Shown: positions 43,574 to 51,458 of the stretch, piece by piece
How the letters are laid out: every line of letters starts with the position of its first letter
Numbering within the stretch: the first letter of the stretch is position 1
Assembly: GCA_037200385.1 (NCBI GenBank)
Contig: JBBCGL010000001.1
Coordinates: 3,115,418-3,179,417, forward strand
Length of the DNA stretch: 64,000 nucleotides
DNA from: Rhizomicrobium sp.
GTDB lineage: Bacteria > Pseudomonadota > Alphaproteobacteria > Micropepsales > Micropepsaceae
Direction of reading: 5' to 3'
The notes under the pieces: model-generated
The model's input: the letters and a program-made list of their open reading frames with translations, nothing else
The model's database searches: none
Told to the model about the DNA's origin: nothing
Position numbers and translations under genes: made by a program

Positions 43574-45325
43574 ATGAACCGCAGAACGTTCCTGACGACG
43601 ACGACGGCGGCGCTGCTCGGCGCCGGCACCATCCGGGCCGCCACCGTCCCGCGGCGCGCACCTGGCGCCGACCTTCCCTGGACGACATATCTGGCGCAGG
43701 ACATGCGCATGACGGGCGAGGTTCTCGGCCCGGTCTACGCGCCCGCCCGCGTCGAGATGGAATCGTCGCGCCAGCGATGCGTCAAGCTCGCCAAGGCCGG
43801 CGACTATGTCGAATTCACCGTCAAGGCTTCGGCCAATGCGATGATCGTGCGCTATTGCCTGCCGGATTCGCCCGACGGGGCCGGGATCGATTCGACGCTC
43901 GATGTCTACCGGAACGATGCGCTGGTGACGCGGCTGCCGATCACCTCGCGCTTCGCCTGGCTCTACGGCAAATATCCGTTCGGCAACGCGCCATCCGACG
44001 GCGCGCCGCGACGGTTCTACGACGAAGTCCGCTGCAAGGATCTGGTCCTCGCCGAAGGCGACGTCGTTCGCTTGTGCAAACCCGACGACGCCGCCCCCTA
44101 TTGCATCGTCGACCTCGTCGATCTCGAGCAGGTCCCGCCGCCTTTGGCGGAGCCGCCGCAGGCGCTCTGCGTCCGGGATTTCGGCGCCAAGGGCGATGGC
44201 GAGACGGACGACACCGAGGCGTTGCGCGCCTGTGTGGCCGCGGCGGCGGCGCAGGGAAAAACGGCTTTCGTGCCTGCAGGCAACTACAAGCTGACCGGCG
44301 ACATCGACCTTCGCGACGGCACTGCCCTGCAAGGCGCGGGGATGTGGCATACCACCTTCGTCGGCGACGAAGCGCTCTACGGCAATCCCGACCGGCGCCT
44401 GCGCTTCAAGGTCATGGGCAGCCGATGCCGCCTCGCCGACTTCGCGCTGATCGGCAAGCTCAAATGCCGCAACGACCAGGAGCGGAACGACGGCGTCTTC
44501 GGCGCGCATGCCAAGGACTGCGAGATCTCGCGTCTCTGGATCGAGCATACCAAAGTCGGCATGTGGTTTTATGTCTGCCAGAGCGTGATCATCCGGGGCT
44601 GCCGGCTGCGCAACACGCTGGCCGACGGGATCAATCTCTGCGTCGACGTGCGCGACTCGGTCATCGAGAACTGCACGGCACGCAACACCGGCGACGACTG
44701 CTTCGCCATCTGGCCGACGGTAAGCGATCAAGGCTTCATGCAGGAGAGGCCCGGCCCGGGGAACAACATCGTCCGCCGGTGCACGGGCGAGCTGCCGTCC
44801 CTCGCCAATGGCGGCGCGATCTATGGCGGGCACGACAACCGGATCGAGGATTGCTTGTTCCGCGACATCTCCGTCGGCAGCGGAATCCTGCTGAGTACGA
44901 CCTTCCCGACATCGGACGCGACGGCCGACAACAATTTCAGCGGAACGACCGCCGTCGAGAATTGCAGGCTCGAGCGTTGCGGCGGCTTCGACCACGACTG
45001 GGGGTGGCGCGGCGCGCTGGAGATATGCGTCGATGCCAGGAGCATCGCCGGCGTCCGGATCGGCGGCTTGCGCATCACGGACAGCCTCTCCGATGCCATT
45101 CGCATCCGCCAGAGCGACTTCCGCCCCGGCCGGCGGTCGCTTTCCGACACAAGGATCGAGCGAGTATCCGTCCGTGGCTTCGGCGCCGGCACCCGGCCGA
45201 GCCATGGCTTGGCGATCGGACACGATGCGCAAGGCAGCTTGACGGTGTCCCGCTCGGACATCGCCGACATCCAGAACGACACCCCCGGATTTCAGGTCGT
45301 GGTGCTTCGCGGCCCGGCGGGATGA
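43574..45325 (+). CDS. Secreted parallel beta-helix protein, GH87-like (mycodextranase / alpha-1,3-glucanase candidate)
   Basis: The 583-residue protein begins with a Tat-type signal (MNRRTFLTTTTAALLGAGTI). Residues about 40-195 form a beta-sandwich resembling a carbohydrate-binding module. From about residue 196 a right-handed beta-helix starts with the pectate-lyase-3 signature VRDFGAKGDGETDDTEALRA, followed by VPAGNYKLTGDIDLRDG and GAGMWHTTFVG. Later rungs carry NTLADGINLC, NTGDDCFAIWP and GGAIYGGHDN, with the paired aspartates expected of inverting beta-helix hydrolases. The layout recalls GH87 mycodextranases, which cut alpha-1,3-glucan in fungal nigeran, but GH28, GH55 or other beta-helix families cannot be excluded. 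As last gene of the GH65 operon it is a good candidate for the extracellular or periplasmic depolymerase. Confidence 0.75.
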   Translation: MNRRTFLTTTTAALLGAGTIRAATVPRRAPGADLPWTTYLAQDMRMTGEVLGPVYAPARVEMESSRQRCVKLAKAGDYVEFTVKASANAMIVRYCLPDSPDGAGIDSTLDVYRNDALVTRLPITSRFAWLYGKYPFGNAPSDGAPRRFYDEVRCKDLVLAEGDVVRLCKPDDAAPYCIVDLVDLEQVPPPLAEPPQALCVRDFGAKGDGETDDTEALRACVAAAAAQGKTAFVPAGNYKLTGDIDLRDGTALQGAGMWHTTFVGDEALYGNPDRRLRFKVMGSRCRLADFALIGKLKCRNDQERNDGVFGAHAKDCEISRLWIEHTKVGMWFYVCQSVIIRGCRLRNTLADGINLCVDVRDSVIENCTARNTGDDCFAIWPTVSDQGFMQERPGPGNNIVRRCTGELPSLANGGAIYGGHDNRIEDCLFRDISVGSGILLSTTFPTSDATADNNFSGTTAVENCRLERCGGFDHDWGWRGALEICVDARSIAGVRIGGLRITDSLSDAIRIRQSDFRPGRRSLSDTRIERVSVRGFGAGTRPSHGLAIGHDAQGSLTVSRSDIADIQNDTPGFQVVVLRGPAG

Positions 45326-45337
45326 AGTGCGAACTGC

Positions 45338-45385
45338 GCGGGCGGGCAAAGGAGGGCTGGCGTGGCGGCTATTTTGCCCGCCCGC
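45338..45385. terminator. Long hairpin between the sugar operon and tRNA-Arg
   Basis: GCGGGCGGGCAAA (45338-45350) and TTTGCCCGCCCGC (45373-45385) are perfect 13-bp arms around a 22-nt loop. The hairpin is 12 bp past the plus-strand operon end and 10 nt past the 3' end of the minus-strand tRNA, so it can end both convergent transcripts. The A-run/T-run at the loop side is part of the stem. Confidence 0.65.
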
Positions 45386-45394
45386 CCAAAGAAA

Positions 45395-45471
45395 TGGCGC
45401 ACCCGAAGAGATTCGAACTCCTGACCCTCAGATTCGTAGTCTGATGCTCTATCCAGCTGAGCTACGGGTGC
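45395..45471 (-). tRNA. tRNA-Arg (anticodon ACG)
   Basis: The minus strand from 45471 gives a 77-nt cloverleaf: acceptor stem GCACCCG/CGGGTGC, D arm TAGCTCAGCTGGATAGAGC, anticodon stem CAGA/TCTG around loop CTACGAA (anticodon ACG), T arm with GTTCGAATC, discriminator G and an encoded CCA. The ACG anticodon is normally edited to ICG to read CGU, CGC and CGA. It lies at the end of the sugar-utilisation locus. Confidence 0.96.
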
Positions 45472-45699
45472 GTTCAAGGGCGGCGAACTTATTCAGCGGC
45501 GCGGCCAAAGGCAAGCGCCGGTCTGCCGCCAGCCCATGCCGGCGCCGGATCGCGCGAATCGGCTCAAGTCCTTCCGGCTTCGATGAAATCTCCCGGGAAG
45601 CGGCATTGCGCACCCTTGTTTGCCCCTGCGGTGCTCGTTAAGAGTGGTCGTCGGACTCGCGTAACCATGATGTGGCGCGATCCAGGCTGGTGGAGAAGA

Positions 45700-45730
45700 C
45701 CGGTCGCCCCCGATACGGGCGAACGACCGG
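45700..45730 (+). promoter_or_regulatory. Leader hairpin upstream of the lipoprotein gene
   Basis: CCGGTCG (45700-45706) and CGACCGG (45724-45730) form a 7-bp stem, with a second inner pairing CCC/GGG around CCGATAC. It lies 18 bp before the lipoprotein ATG and may be part of its leader or end read-through transcription. The rest of the gap 45472-45748 shows nothing. Confidence 0.4.
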
Positions 45731-45748
45731 TGGCGCGGAGAGCGGCAT

Positions 45749-46963
45749 ATGAGGGGAATTCCGGCGGCTGGTACGAGGCGGAAATCGCGCCTTGTCAGTG
45801 TCTTGGCGCTTGCGGCGGGTCTCGGCCTCGCGGGCTGTTCCGATCTCGACAACGCGCTTTTCGCCGACCAGGGCAGCACGCCCAGCGGCGACGGCGCGGT
45901 TCCTGCCGCACCGGCGAGCACCGCCGACCAGTTTCCGCCCGCCGCCCCGGGCGCGCCGGGCACCATGCCCGGGACGATGCCGGGCGCGCCGGCCGGCGCG
46001 AGCGGCGGCTCCGCCCCGACGGTCGCGATCACGCCGGTCTCGATCGAGCCCGGCTCCAACACCGGCACGGCCGTCAGCGGCACCATCGCGACCCTGCGCG
46101 GCCAGGTGCAGCAGCTGGAAGACCATCTCGCCGCCAGCGCCTCGCATCTCGCGGAGCTGCGCAACCAGGGCGCGGACGCGGCATTCGCCTATCACGAATC
46201 CAAGGCGCATATCACGACGCGGCTGCAGATCGGCACGACGCGGGGCAATCCCGAGCTGGTGACCGAGTGGAACAGCGCCCAGGCGTCGCTCGACACGCTG
46301 GCCGGCAACATCAACGCCCTGAATTCGCTGAGCGCCGCGATCGCCTCGGATTCCTCGTCGGCGCATTACGCGCTGGACCAGATCCAGGCGACCTACAACG
46401 TCTCGGGCGCGGTCGATGAGGATCATCGCCAGCTCGCGGTGCTCGAGGACGAGACCAACCAGACCATCGTGCTGATCGACCGGCTGCTGAAGGCGGCATC
46501 GGAAGACACCCAGCGCCAGACCGCCTATGTCGCCAATGAGCGCGCCAACCTCACCACCCTGGCCGGCGCCATCAAGAACGGCGAGCTTTACGGCGCCGAT
46601 CTCGGCTCGCCGTCCATCGCCTCCGCGGGCGGCGCGATTCCCGCCTCGACGCTGGCCTATGCCGGCACGCCGCTGGTGGTGATCCGCTTCGACCGGCCCG
46701 GCGTCGACTACCAGCAGATCCTCTATGCCGCGCTGAGCCAGGCGCTGCAGGCCAAGCCGAATGCCGGCTTCTCGGTGGTCGCCGTCGCGCCGACGCGCGG
46801 GACCGCCGCAGCGGTGCAGATCGCCCAGACCTCGGCCAAGAACCATGCCCAGGAAGTGCTGCGTTCGATGACCGACATGGGCGTACCGGCCTCGCGGCTG
46901 GCGGTGGCCTCGGCGACCGACCCCGGCGCGACGTCCAGCGAAGTGCGGGTGTTCGTTCGCTGA
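45749..46963 (+). CDS. Putative lipoprotein with coiled-coil region
   Basis: The 404-residue protein starts with a lipoprotein signal: basic residues, a hydrophobic stretch and the lipobox LGLAGC with Cys30. A Pro/Ala/Gly/Met-rich linker (about residues 45-90) follows, then a long helical, coiled-coil-like segment (about 115-275). The C-terminal domain of about 100 residues has VVAVAPTRGTAAAVQIA, then GVPASRLAVAS ending in EVRVFVR, which by shape and ending recalls OmpA-like peptidoglycan-binding domains. I do not recognise a named family. It is probably anchored in the outer membrane facing the periplasm. GGAGAG lies 8 nt before the ATG. Confidence 0.75.
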   Translation: MRGIPAAGTRRKSRLVSVLALAAGLGLAGCSDLDNALFADQGSTPSGDGAVPAAPASTADQFPPAAPGAPGTMPGTMPGAPAGASGGSAPTVAITPVSIEPGSNTGTAVSGTIATLRGQVQQLEDHLAASASHLAELRNQGADAAFAYHESKAHITTRLQIGTTRGNPELVTEWNSAQASLDTLAGNINALNSLSAAIASDSSSAHYALDQIQATYNVSGAVDEDHRQLAVLEDETNQTIVLIDRLLKAASEDTQRQTAYVANERANLTTLAGAIKNGELYGADLGSPSIASAGGAIPASTLAYAGTPLVVIRFDRPGVDYQQILYAALSQALQAKPNAGFSVVAVAPTRGTAAAVQIAQTSAKNHAQEVLRSMTDMGVPASRLAVASATDPGATSSEVRVFVR

Positions 46964-46966
46964 CGC

Positions 46967-46999
46967 GTAGCGAGTAGCGAGTAGCGAGTAGCGAGTAGA
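46967..46999. repeat. Heptamer tandem repeat (GTAGCGA)
   Basis: GTAGCGA is repeated four times without change from 46967 to 46994, followed by a partial copy GTAG. The next 40 bp hold related units (CTCGCC, ATCGCC, ATTCGCC, ATTCGCT). It fills the gap between the convergent lipoprotein and dienelactone hydrolase genes, starting 3 nt after the stop codon. Confidence 0.85.
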
Positions 47000-47034
47000 T
47001 ACTCGCCTAATCGCCATTCGCCACCCACCATTCG

Positions 47035-47892
47035 CTAGCCCACGCCGTTCGCCTTGAACCAGGCGAGCATGCGCGACCAGCCTTCTTTCGCATCGGCTGC
47101 GTTGTAGCTCTGGCGATAGTCGGCGTTGAAGCCGTGCTGCGCATCGGCATAGACGTCGATGCGCGACGCGCTGTTGCCCGACGCCTCCAGCGCCTGGCGC
47201 ATCGCGTCGATATCGGCGGCCGATATGTTCTCGTCATGTCCGGCATAGAGGCCCAGCACGGGGGCCTTGATCTGCGGCGCCAGCTCGATCGCCGTGTGCG
47301 GCCGCAATTCGTTGTCGGTGCCAGCCAGCGGGCCGTACCACGCGGCCCCGGCCTTCACCGCGTGATTGTGCGCGGCATAGAGCCAGACCACGCGGCCGCC
47401 CCAGCAGAAGCCGGTGATCGCGAGCCTGGCGGTGTCGGCGCCTTCGCCTTGCGCGAAGGCGACCGTCGCATCGAGATCGCTCATCACCTCGGCATCGGGG
47501 ACCTTGACGACGATGTCCTTGATCAGGTCGCCGACATGCGCCAGGTCGTACTTGCCCGGGTCGCCCTGCCGCGCATAGAGCGACGGCGCGATGGCATAAT
47601 AGCCGGTGTGCGCAAGACGGCGGCAGAGATCCTTGATGTGCTCATGGATGCCGAAGACCTCCTGCGCCACCAGCACGACCGGTGCCTGCGGCCGGCCCGC
47701 CGGACGCGCGCGATAGGCGGGGATATGGCCGTCGGACACCGGGATGTCGACGGTGCCGGCATCGAGGCCGTTCGCATCGGTCACGATGACGTCGGCGCGG
47801 ACCGGACCGGTCGCCAGGGTGAAGCCCGCCACCAGCGTGGTGACGAAGGCCCGGCGGGGCATCTCGAAGCTGTGTTCGCTTGGCTTGTCCAT
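47035..47892 (-). CDS. Dienelactone hydrolase family protein with a signal peptide
   Basis: The 285-residue protein has an N-terminal Tat-like signal (EMPRRAFVTTLVAGFTLATG), then the dienelactone hydrolase fold: VVLVAQEVFGIHEHIKDLCRR, the nucleophilic Cys in ITGFCWGGRVV near residue 162, VLGLYAGHDENI with the catalytic Asp, and AQHGFNADYR with the His. Classic members open dienelactone in chlorocatechol breakdown. Periplasmic members of this group have no known substrate, so a broader carboxylesterase role is likely. It starts 12 nt after the S58 peptidase gene on the same strand. Confidence 0.9.
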   Translation of the reverse strand: MDKPSEHSFEMPRRAFVTTLVAGFTLATGPVRADVIVTDANGLDAGTVDIPVSDGHIPAYRARPAGRPQAPVVLVAQEVFGIHEHIKDLCRRLAHTGYYAIAPSLYARQGDPGKYDLAHVGDLIKDIVVKVPDAEVMSDLDATVAFAQGEGADTARLAITGFCWGGRVVWLYAAHNHAVKAGAAWYGPLAGTDNELRPHTAIELAPQIKAPVLGLYAGHDENISAADIDAMRQALEASGNSASRIDVYADAQHGFNADYRQSYNAADAKEGWSRMLAWFKANGVG

Positions 47893-47904
47893 GAATGATC
47901 TCCG

Positions 47905-48912
47905 TTAGAAGGTGTCGCGATAGCTCGTCATCGGTCCCAGCGTCGCCGCTTCGTAGACGCCGCGCGCGATGGCGCGGCTCAGCGTGTCGGCGGCGATGCT
48001 GCCCAGCCGCATCAGGGCGCGGGCGCGCGGCTCCGTCACGGCGCGAGCGCCGGTGGTCACCGCGAAGACGAGATCGCCGTCGAAGGGCGTGTGCGAGGGG
48101 CGCAGCGCCCGCGCGAAACCATCCGCCGCCATGATGGCGATGCGGTGCAATTCGATGCGCGTGACATCCGCGTCGATCGCGATGATGGCGATCGTCGTAT
48201 TGGCGCCGGCGCGGATCGGACCTTTCAGATCGGACGGCAGATCCAGACCGCCGGTCACGTCGCCGCGCAGGCGGCGTCCGCCGAATTCCTTGCCCTGCTC
48301 GAAGGGGAAAGCCCAGAACACGTCGGTGCCGGGAATCAGCGGCGAGCCCAGCGCGTTCACCGCGACCAGCGCGCCGATGGCGAAGCCGTCATCGGTCACC
48401 GAGGACGCGCTGCCGAGACCGCCCTTGTAAGCCCCGGCGCGCGCGCCCAGACCGGCGCCCACATTGCCGAGCGGAAAGGTCTCCCCCGCGCGCTCGAACG
48501 CCGCCTGTCCGAGCGCGCGATACGGCGCCTCGCCGTTCCAGCTCTTGTTTCCGCCATTGGTGAGATCGAACAGGATCGCGGCCGGCACGATGGGCGCGGG
48601 CGGCGCATCCGGAGTCATGCGAAAGCCGCGACCGGCGCGGCGCAGCGCCGCCGTCACGCCGGACGCCGCATCGAGGCCATGCACCGAGCCGCCCGACAGG
48701 ACGATAGCGTCGGCGTGCCCGACCAGGCTGCCGGGCTCGAGCGCATCGGTCTCGCGCGTGCCGGGCGCGCCGCCGCGGATGTCGACGGCCGCAGCGAAGG
48801 CGCGGTCGGCGGTGAGGACGGTGGTGCCCGTGATGGCCGCAAGGTCTTCGGCATTGCCGACGCGCAGCCCGGCGACGTCGGTGATGAGATTTCGCGCGCC
48901 AGGCTTTACCAT
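47905..48912 (-). CDS. P1 / S58 family peptidase (DmpA-like aminopeptidase)
   Basis: From the ATG at 48912 the product has 335 residues. It follows the DmpA family: GARNLITDVAGLRVGNAEDL, TGTTVLTADRAFAAAVDIRGG, LVGHADAIVLSGGSVHGLDAA, and LGSASSVTDDG with the Ser at which the N-terminal-nucleophile proenzyme would cut itself. DmpA enzymes release N-terminal D- or L-amino acids or beta-amino acids. The frame is open to 48984, but that extension would overlap the divergent gamma-glutamyltransferase start. Confidence 0.88.
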   Translation of the reverse strand: MVKPGARNLITDVAGLRVGNAEDLAAITGTTVLTADRAFAAAVDIRGGAPGTRETDALEPGSLVGHADAIVLSGGSVHGLDAASGVTAALRRAGRGFRMTPDAPPAPIVPAAILFDLTNGGNKSWNGEAPYRALGQAAFERAGETFPLGNVGAGLGARAGAYKGGLGSASSVTDDGFAIGALVAVNALGSPLIPGTDVFWAFPFEQGKEFGGRRLRGDVTGGLDLPSDLKGPIRAGANTTIAIIAIDADVTRIELHRIAIMAADGFARALRPSHTPFDGDLVFAVTTGARAVTEPRARALMRLGSIAADTLSRAIARGVYEAATLGPMTSYRDTF

Positions 48913-48967
48913 GTGTGCGAGGCTACCGTTTCGAACAGAGAGCGGGAAGAAGCGAGGCGTTTGGATC

Positions 48968-50665
48968 ATGGCGTTGCGACGCATCCTTTATACCGTCATC
49001 GGCGCGGTCCTACTTGGGCTTCCCGCGCAAGGCACCGATGCGCCACTTGCAAAGCATCACATGATCGCAGCGGCCAATCCGCTGGCATCCGAGGCGGGAC
49101 GGCAGATGCTGCGGCAGGGCGGTTCGGCCGTGGACGCGGTGATCGCGGCACAGCTCGTGCTCACCCTGGTCGAGCCGGAATCGTCGGGCATCGGCGGCGG
49201 CGCGTTCCTGATGCTCTACGATCCGAAGACCAGGCGGACGCTGAGCTTCGACGGGCGCGAAGCGGCGCCGGCCTCGGCGACGCCGGGCATGTTCCTCGAT
49301 GCGAGCGGCAAGCCGCGACAGCATTTCGACGCGGTCCCCGGCGGACTCTCGACCGGCGTGCCGGGGGTGATCGCGCTGTTCGATCTGGTGCACCGGCGCT
49401 ATGGCAGGCTGCCCTGGGCCAAGCTGTTCGATCCGGCGATCAAGCTCGCCACGAACGGCTTTCCGGTCAGCCGAAAACTCGCCGCGGAGTTGAAAGCCTA
49501 CCCGCAGATGGCGCAGATGCCCGACATCAAGCGCTATTTCTTTCATGCCGACGGCACGCCGCTGGCGCAGGGCGAGAGCCTGAAGAATCCCGAGCTCGCC
49601 GCGACGCTCAAACGGATCGCCAAGGGCGGCGCCAAGGCGTTCTACACGGGCGCGATCGCACAACACATCGTCGACGCCGTGAACCGTGCGCCGGTCAATC
49701 CCGGCGGCATGACGTTGAAGGACCTCGCGGCCTATCACGCCATCGAGCGGCCGGCGGTGTGCGGCGCCTATCGCGCCTACCGCTTGTGCTCGATGGGGCC
49801 GCCGAGCTCGGGCGGCGTCGCGGTGCTGCAGATCCTGGGCATGCTGGAGCGCTTCGGCCCCGGCGAGCTGAAGCCCAATTCGCAGAGCGAAGTGCATCTC
49901 TTCACCCAGGCGAGCCGTCTCGCCTTCGCCGACCGCGCGACCTATCTGGGCGATCCCGACACGATCAACGTGCCGGTGCGCGGTCTCATCGATCCGGGCT
50001 ATCTCAAGCAGCGTTCGGCGCTGATCGATCCGAGCAGGGACATGGGCACGGCGAGCGCCGGGACGCCGCCCGACAAGCGCGCCGACTATGCGCCGCAGCG
50101 CAGCGAGCAATTGCCCGGCACCTCGCATCTCTCCGTCGTCGACGACCATGGGGTCGTCGTATCGATGACGACGACCATCGAATTCGCTTTCGGGTCCGAG
50201 ACCATGGCCAACGGCTTCGTGCTGAACAACGAGCTGACCGATTTCTCCTTCGAGCCGGCACGCGACGGCAAGCCGGTCGCCAATGCGCCGGGACCGGGCA
50301 AGCGGCCGATGAGCGCGATGTCGCCGACCATCGTGTTCGACGCCAAGGGCGATTTCCTCATCGCCACCGGCTCGCCGGGCGGGCCCGCGATCATCGACTA
50401 TGTCGCGCAGTCGCTGATCGCGATGCTCGACGGGCATCTGTCGCCGGCCGAGGCCGCGGCCCTGCCGCATCCGCTCAATCCGAACGGACCCACCATCCTG
50501 GAGCGCGGCACGGCGCTCGAAGCCCTGCAGGCGCCGCTGACCGCGATGGGCCACACCGTCGTGCTGGCGCCGCTCGAGAGCGGGCTGCACATCATCCAGA
50601 AGGTCCCGGGCGGCTATATCGGCGGCGCCGATCCGCGGCGCGACGGCGTGGCGCTGGGGGATTAG
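48968..50665 (+). CDS. ggt: Gamma-glutamyltransferase (N-terminal-nucleophile proenzyme)
   Basis: The 565-residue protein has a signal peptide (ALRRILYTVIGAVLLGLPA). The large-subunit part holds GGSAVDAVIAAQLVLTLVEP, SSGIGGGAFLMLYD and FDGREAAP. The autocleavage site is GTSHLSVVD near residue 385, where the Thr becomes the nucleophile of the small subunit. NNELTDFS and SPGGPAIIDY follow. The enzyme hydrolyses gamma-glutamyl bonds of glutathione and transfers the glutamyl group, in the periplasm. The frame is open far upstream, but the ATG at 48968 is the one with a signal peptide. Confidence 0.94.
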   Translation: MALRRILYTVIGAVLLGLPAQGTDAPLAKHHMIAAANPLASEAGRQMLRQGGSAVDAVIAAQLVLTLVEPESSGIGGGAFLMLYDPKTRRTLSFDGREAAPASATPGMFLDASGKPRQHFDAVPGGLSTGVPGVIALFDLVHRRYGRLPWAKLFDPAIKLATNGFPVSRKLAAELKAYPQMAQMPDIKRYFFHADGTPLAQGESLKNPELAATLKRIAKGGAKAFYTGAIAQHIVDAVNRAPVNPGGMTLKDLAAYHAIERPAVCGAYRAYRLCSMGPPSSGGVAVLQILGMLERFGPGELKPNSQSEVHLFTQASRLAFADRATYLGDPDTINVPVRGLIDPGYLKQRSALIDPSRDMGTASAGTPPDKRADYAPQRSEQLPGTSHLSVVDDHGVVVSMTTTIEFAFGSETMANGFVLNNELTDFSFEPARDGKPVANAPGPGKRPMSAMSPTIVFDAKGDFLIATGSPGGPAIIDYVAQSLIAMLDGHLSPAEAAALPHPLNPNGPTILERGTALEALQAPLTAMGHTVVLAPLESGLHIIQKVPGGYIGGADPRRDGVALGD

Positions 50666-50696
50666 GCGCGCCTTCCCGCGCACATCCACCGCTGTT

Positions 50697-51458
50697 CTAG
50701 CGCCGCGCCACCGCGAACAATCGCTTGAAGGGGAAGAGCGTCGTGCCGTCTTCGCGCTTTGGATAAGCCTTGCGCAGGCGGTCCTTGTACGCCGCGATGA
50801 ACGCCTCGCGCTCTTCCGCATCGAGCGCCTGCACGAAGGGCCGCAAGCCGGTGCCGCTGACCCAGTGATAGACCGCATCGTCCCCCTGAAGGACGTGGAG
50901 ATAGTCCGTCTCCCAGATGTCGACGCAGACCGCGTGGGGCTTGAGGATCGCATAGTAATCGGCCGGCATCTGCACCGCGACCTCGCGGACGTTGCGGAGC
51001 TTGGCGGCCCAGGGGCCACCCGCCGCCGTCTCGCGCATCAGCGCGTGGCTCGGCGCATCCATGTTGTGCGGCACCTGAAAGGCGAAGCTGCCGCCGGGTT
51101 TCACGCCGGACATCAGGCGCGGCAACAAAGCGGCATGATCGCCCAGCCATTGGAACGTCGCGTTGGAGAAGATCACGTCATAGGGCGCGTCCGCCCGCCA
51201 CGTGGCAAGATCGGCCGCGATCCAGCGCGCCGCGACGCCGGACGTCGCGGCCTGGGCCAGCATGTCGGCCGAGGAGTCGAGGCCTTCGATCTCCGCCTCG
51301 CGCCAGCGGGCGCGCAGCAGGGCGGTCGAATTGCCGGGGCCGCAGCCCAGATCGATGACGCGTGCCGGATTCTCGTCCGGGACGCGCGCGAGCAGCTCCG
51401 CCGCGGGGCGCGTGCGTTCATCGGCGAAGGCAAGATAGGTTTTCGGATTCCAGACCAT
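50697..51458 (-). CDS. tam: Trans-aconitate 2-methyltransferase-like SAM methyltransferase
   Basis: The 253-residue protein starts VWNPKTYLAFADERTRPAAELL, the usual opening of Tam. The SAM-binding motif I is VIDLGCGPGNSTALL, with GLDSSADML as the ribose-binding strand and YDVIFSNATFQWLGDH as motif IV. Tam esterifies trans-aconitate, an off-path product that inhibits aconitase. The match is over the full length of the family. It follows the histidine kinase gene by 0 nt on the same strand, so the two are probably co-transcribed. Confidence 0.9.
   Translation of the reverse strand: MVWNPKTYLAFADERTRPAAELLARVPDENPARVIDLGCGPGNSTALLRARWREAEIEGLDSSADMLAQAATSGVAARWIAADLATWRADAPYDVIFSNATFQWLGDHAALLPRLMSGVKPGGSFAFQVPHNMDAPSHALMRETAAGGPWAAKLRNVREVAVQMPADYYAILKPHAVCVDIWETDYLHVLQGDDAVYHWVSGTGLRPFVQALDAEEREAFIAAYKDRLRKAYPKREDGTTLFPFKRLFAVARR

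Noticed and set aside
45327-45641. Plus-strand frame across the tRNA region
   Set aside because: It runs antisense through tRNA-Arg and has no start signal or family.
48091-48960. Plus-strand frames upstream of gamma-glutamyltransferase
   Set aside because: They are antisense to the S58 peptidase gene; the transferase signal peptide starts at 48968.
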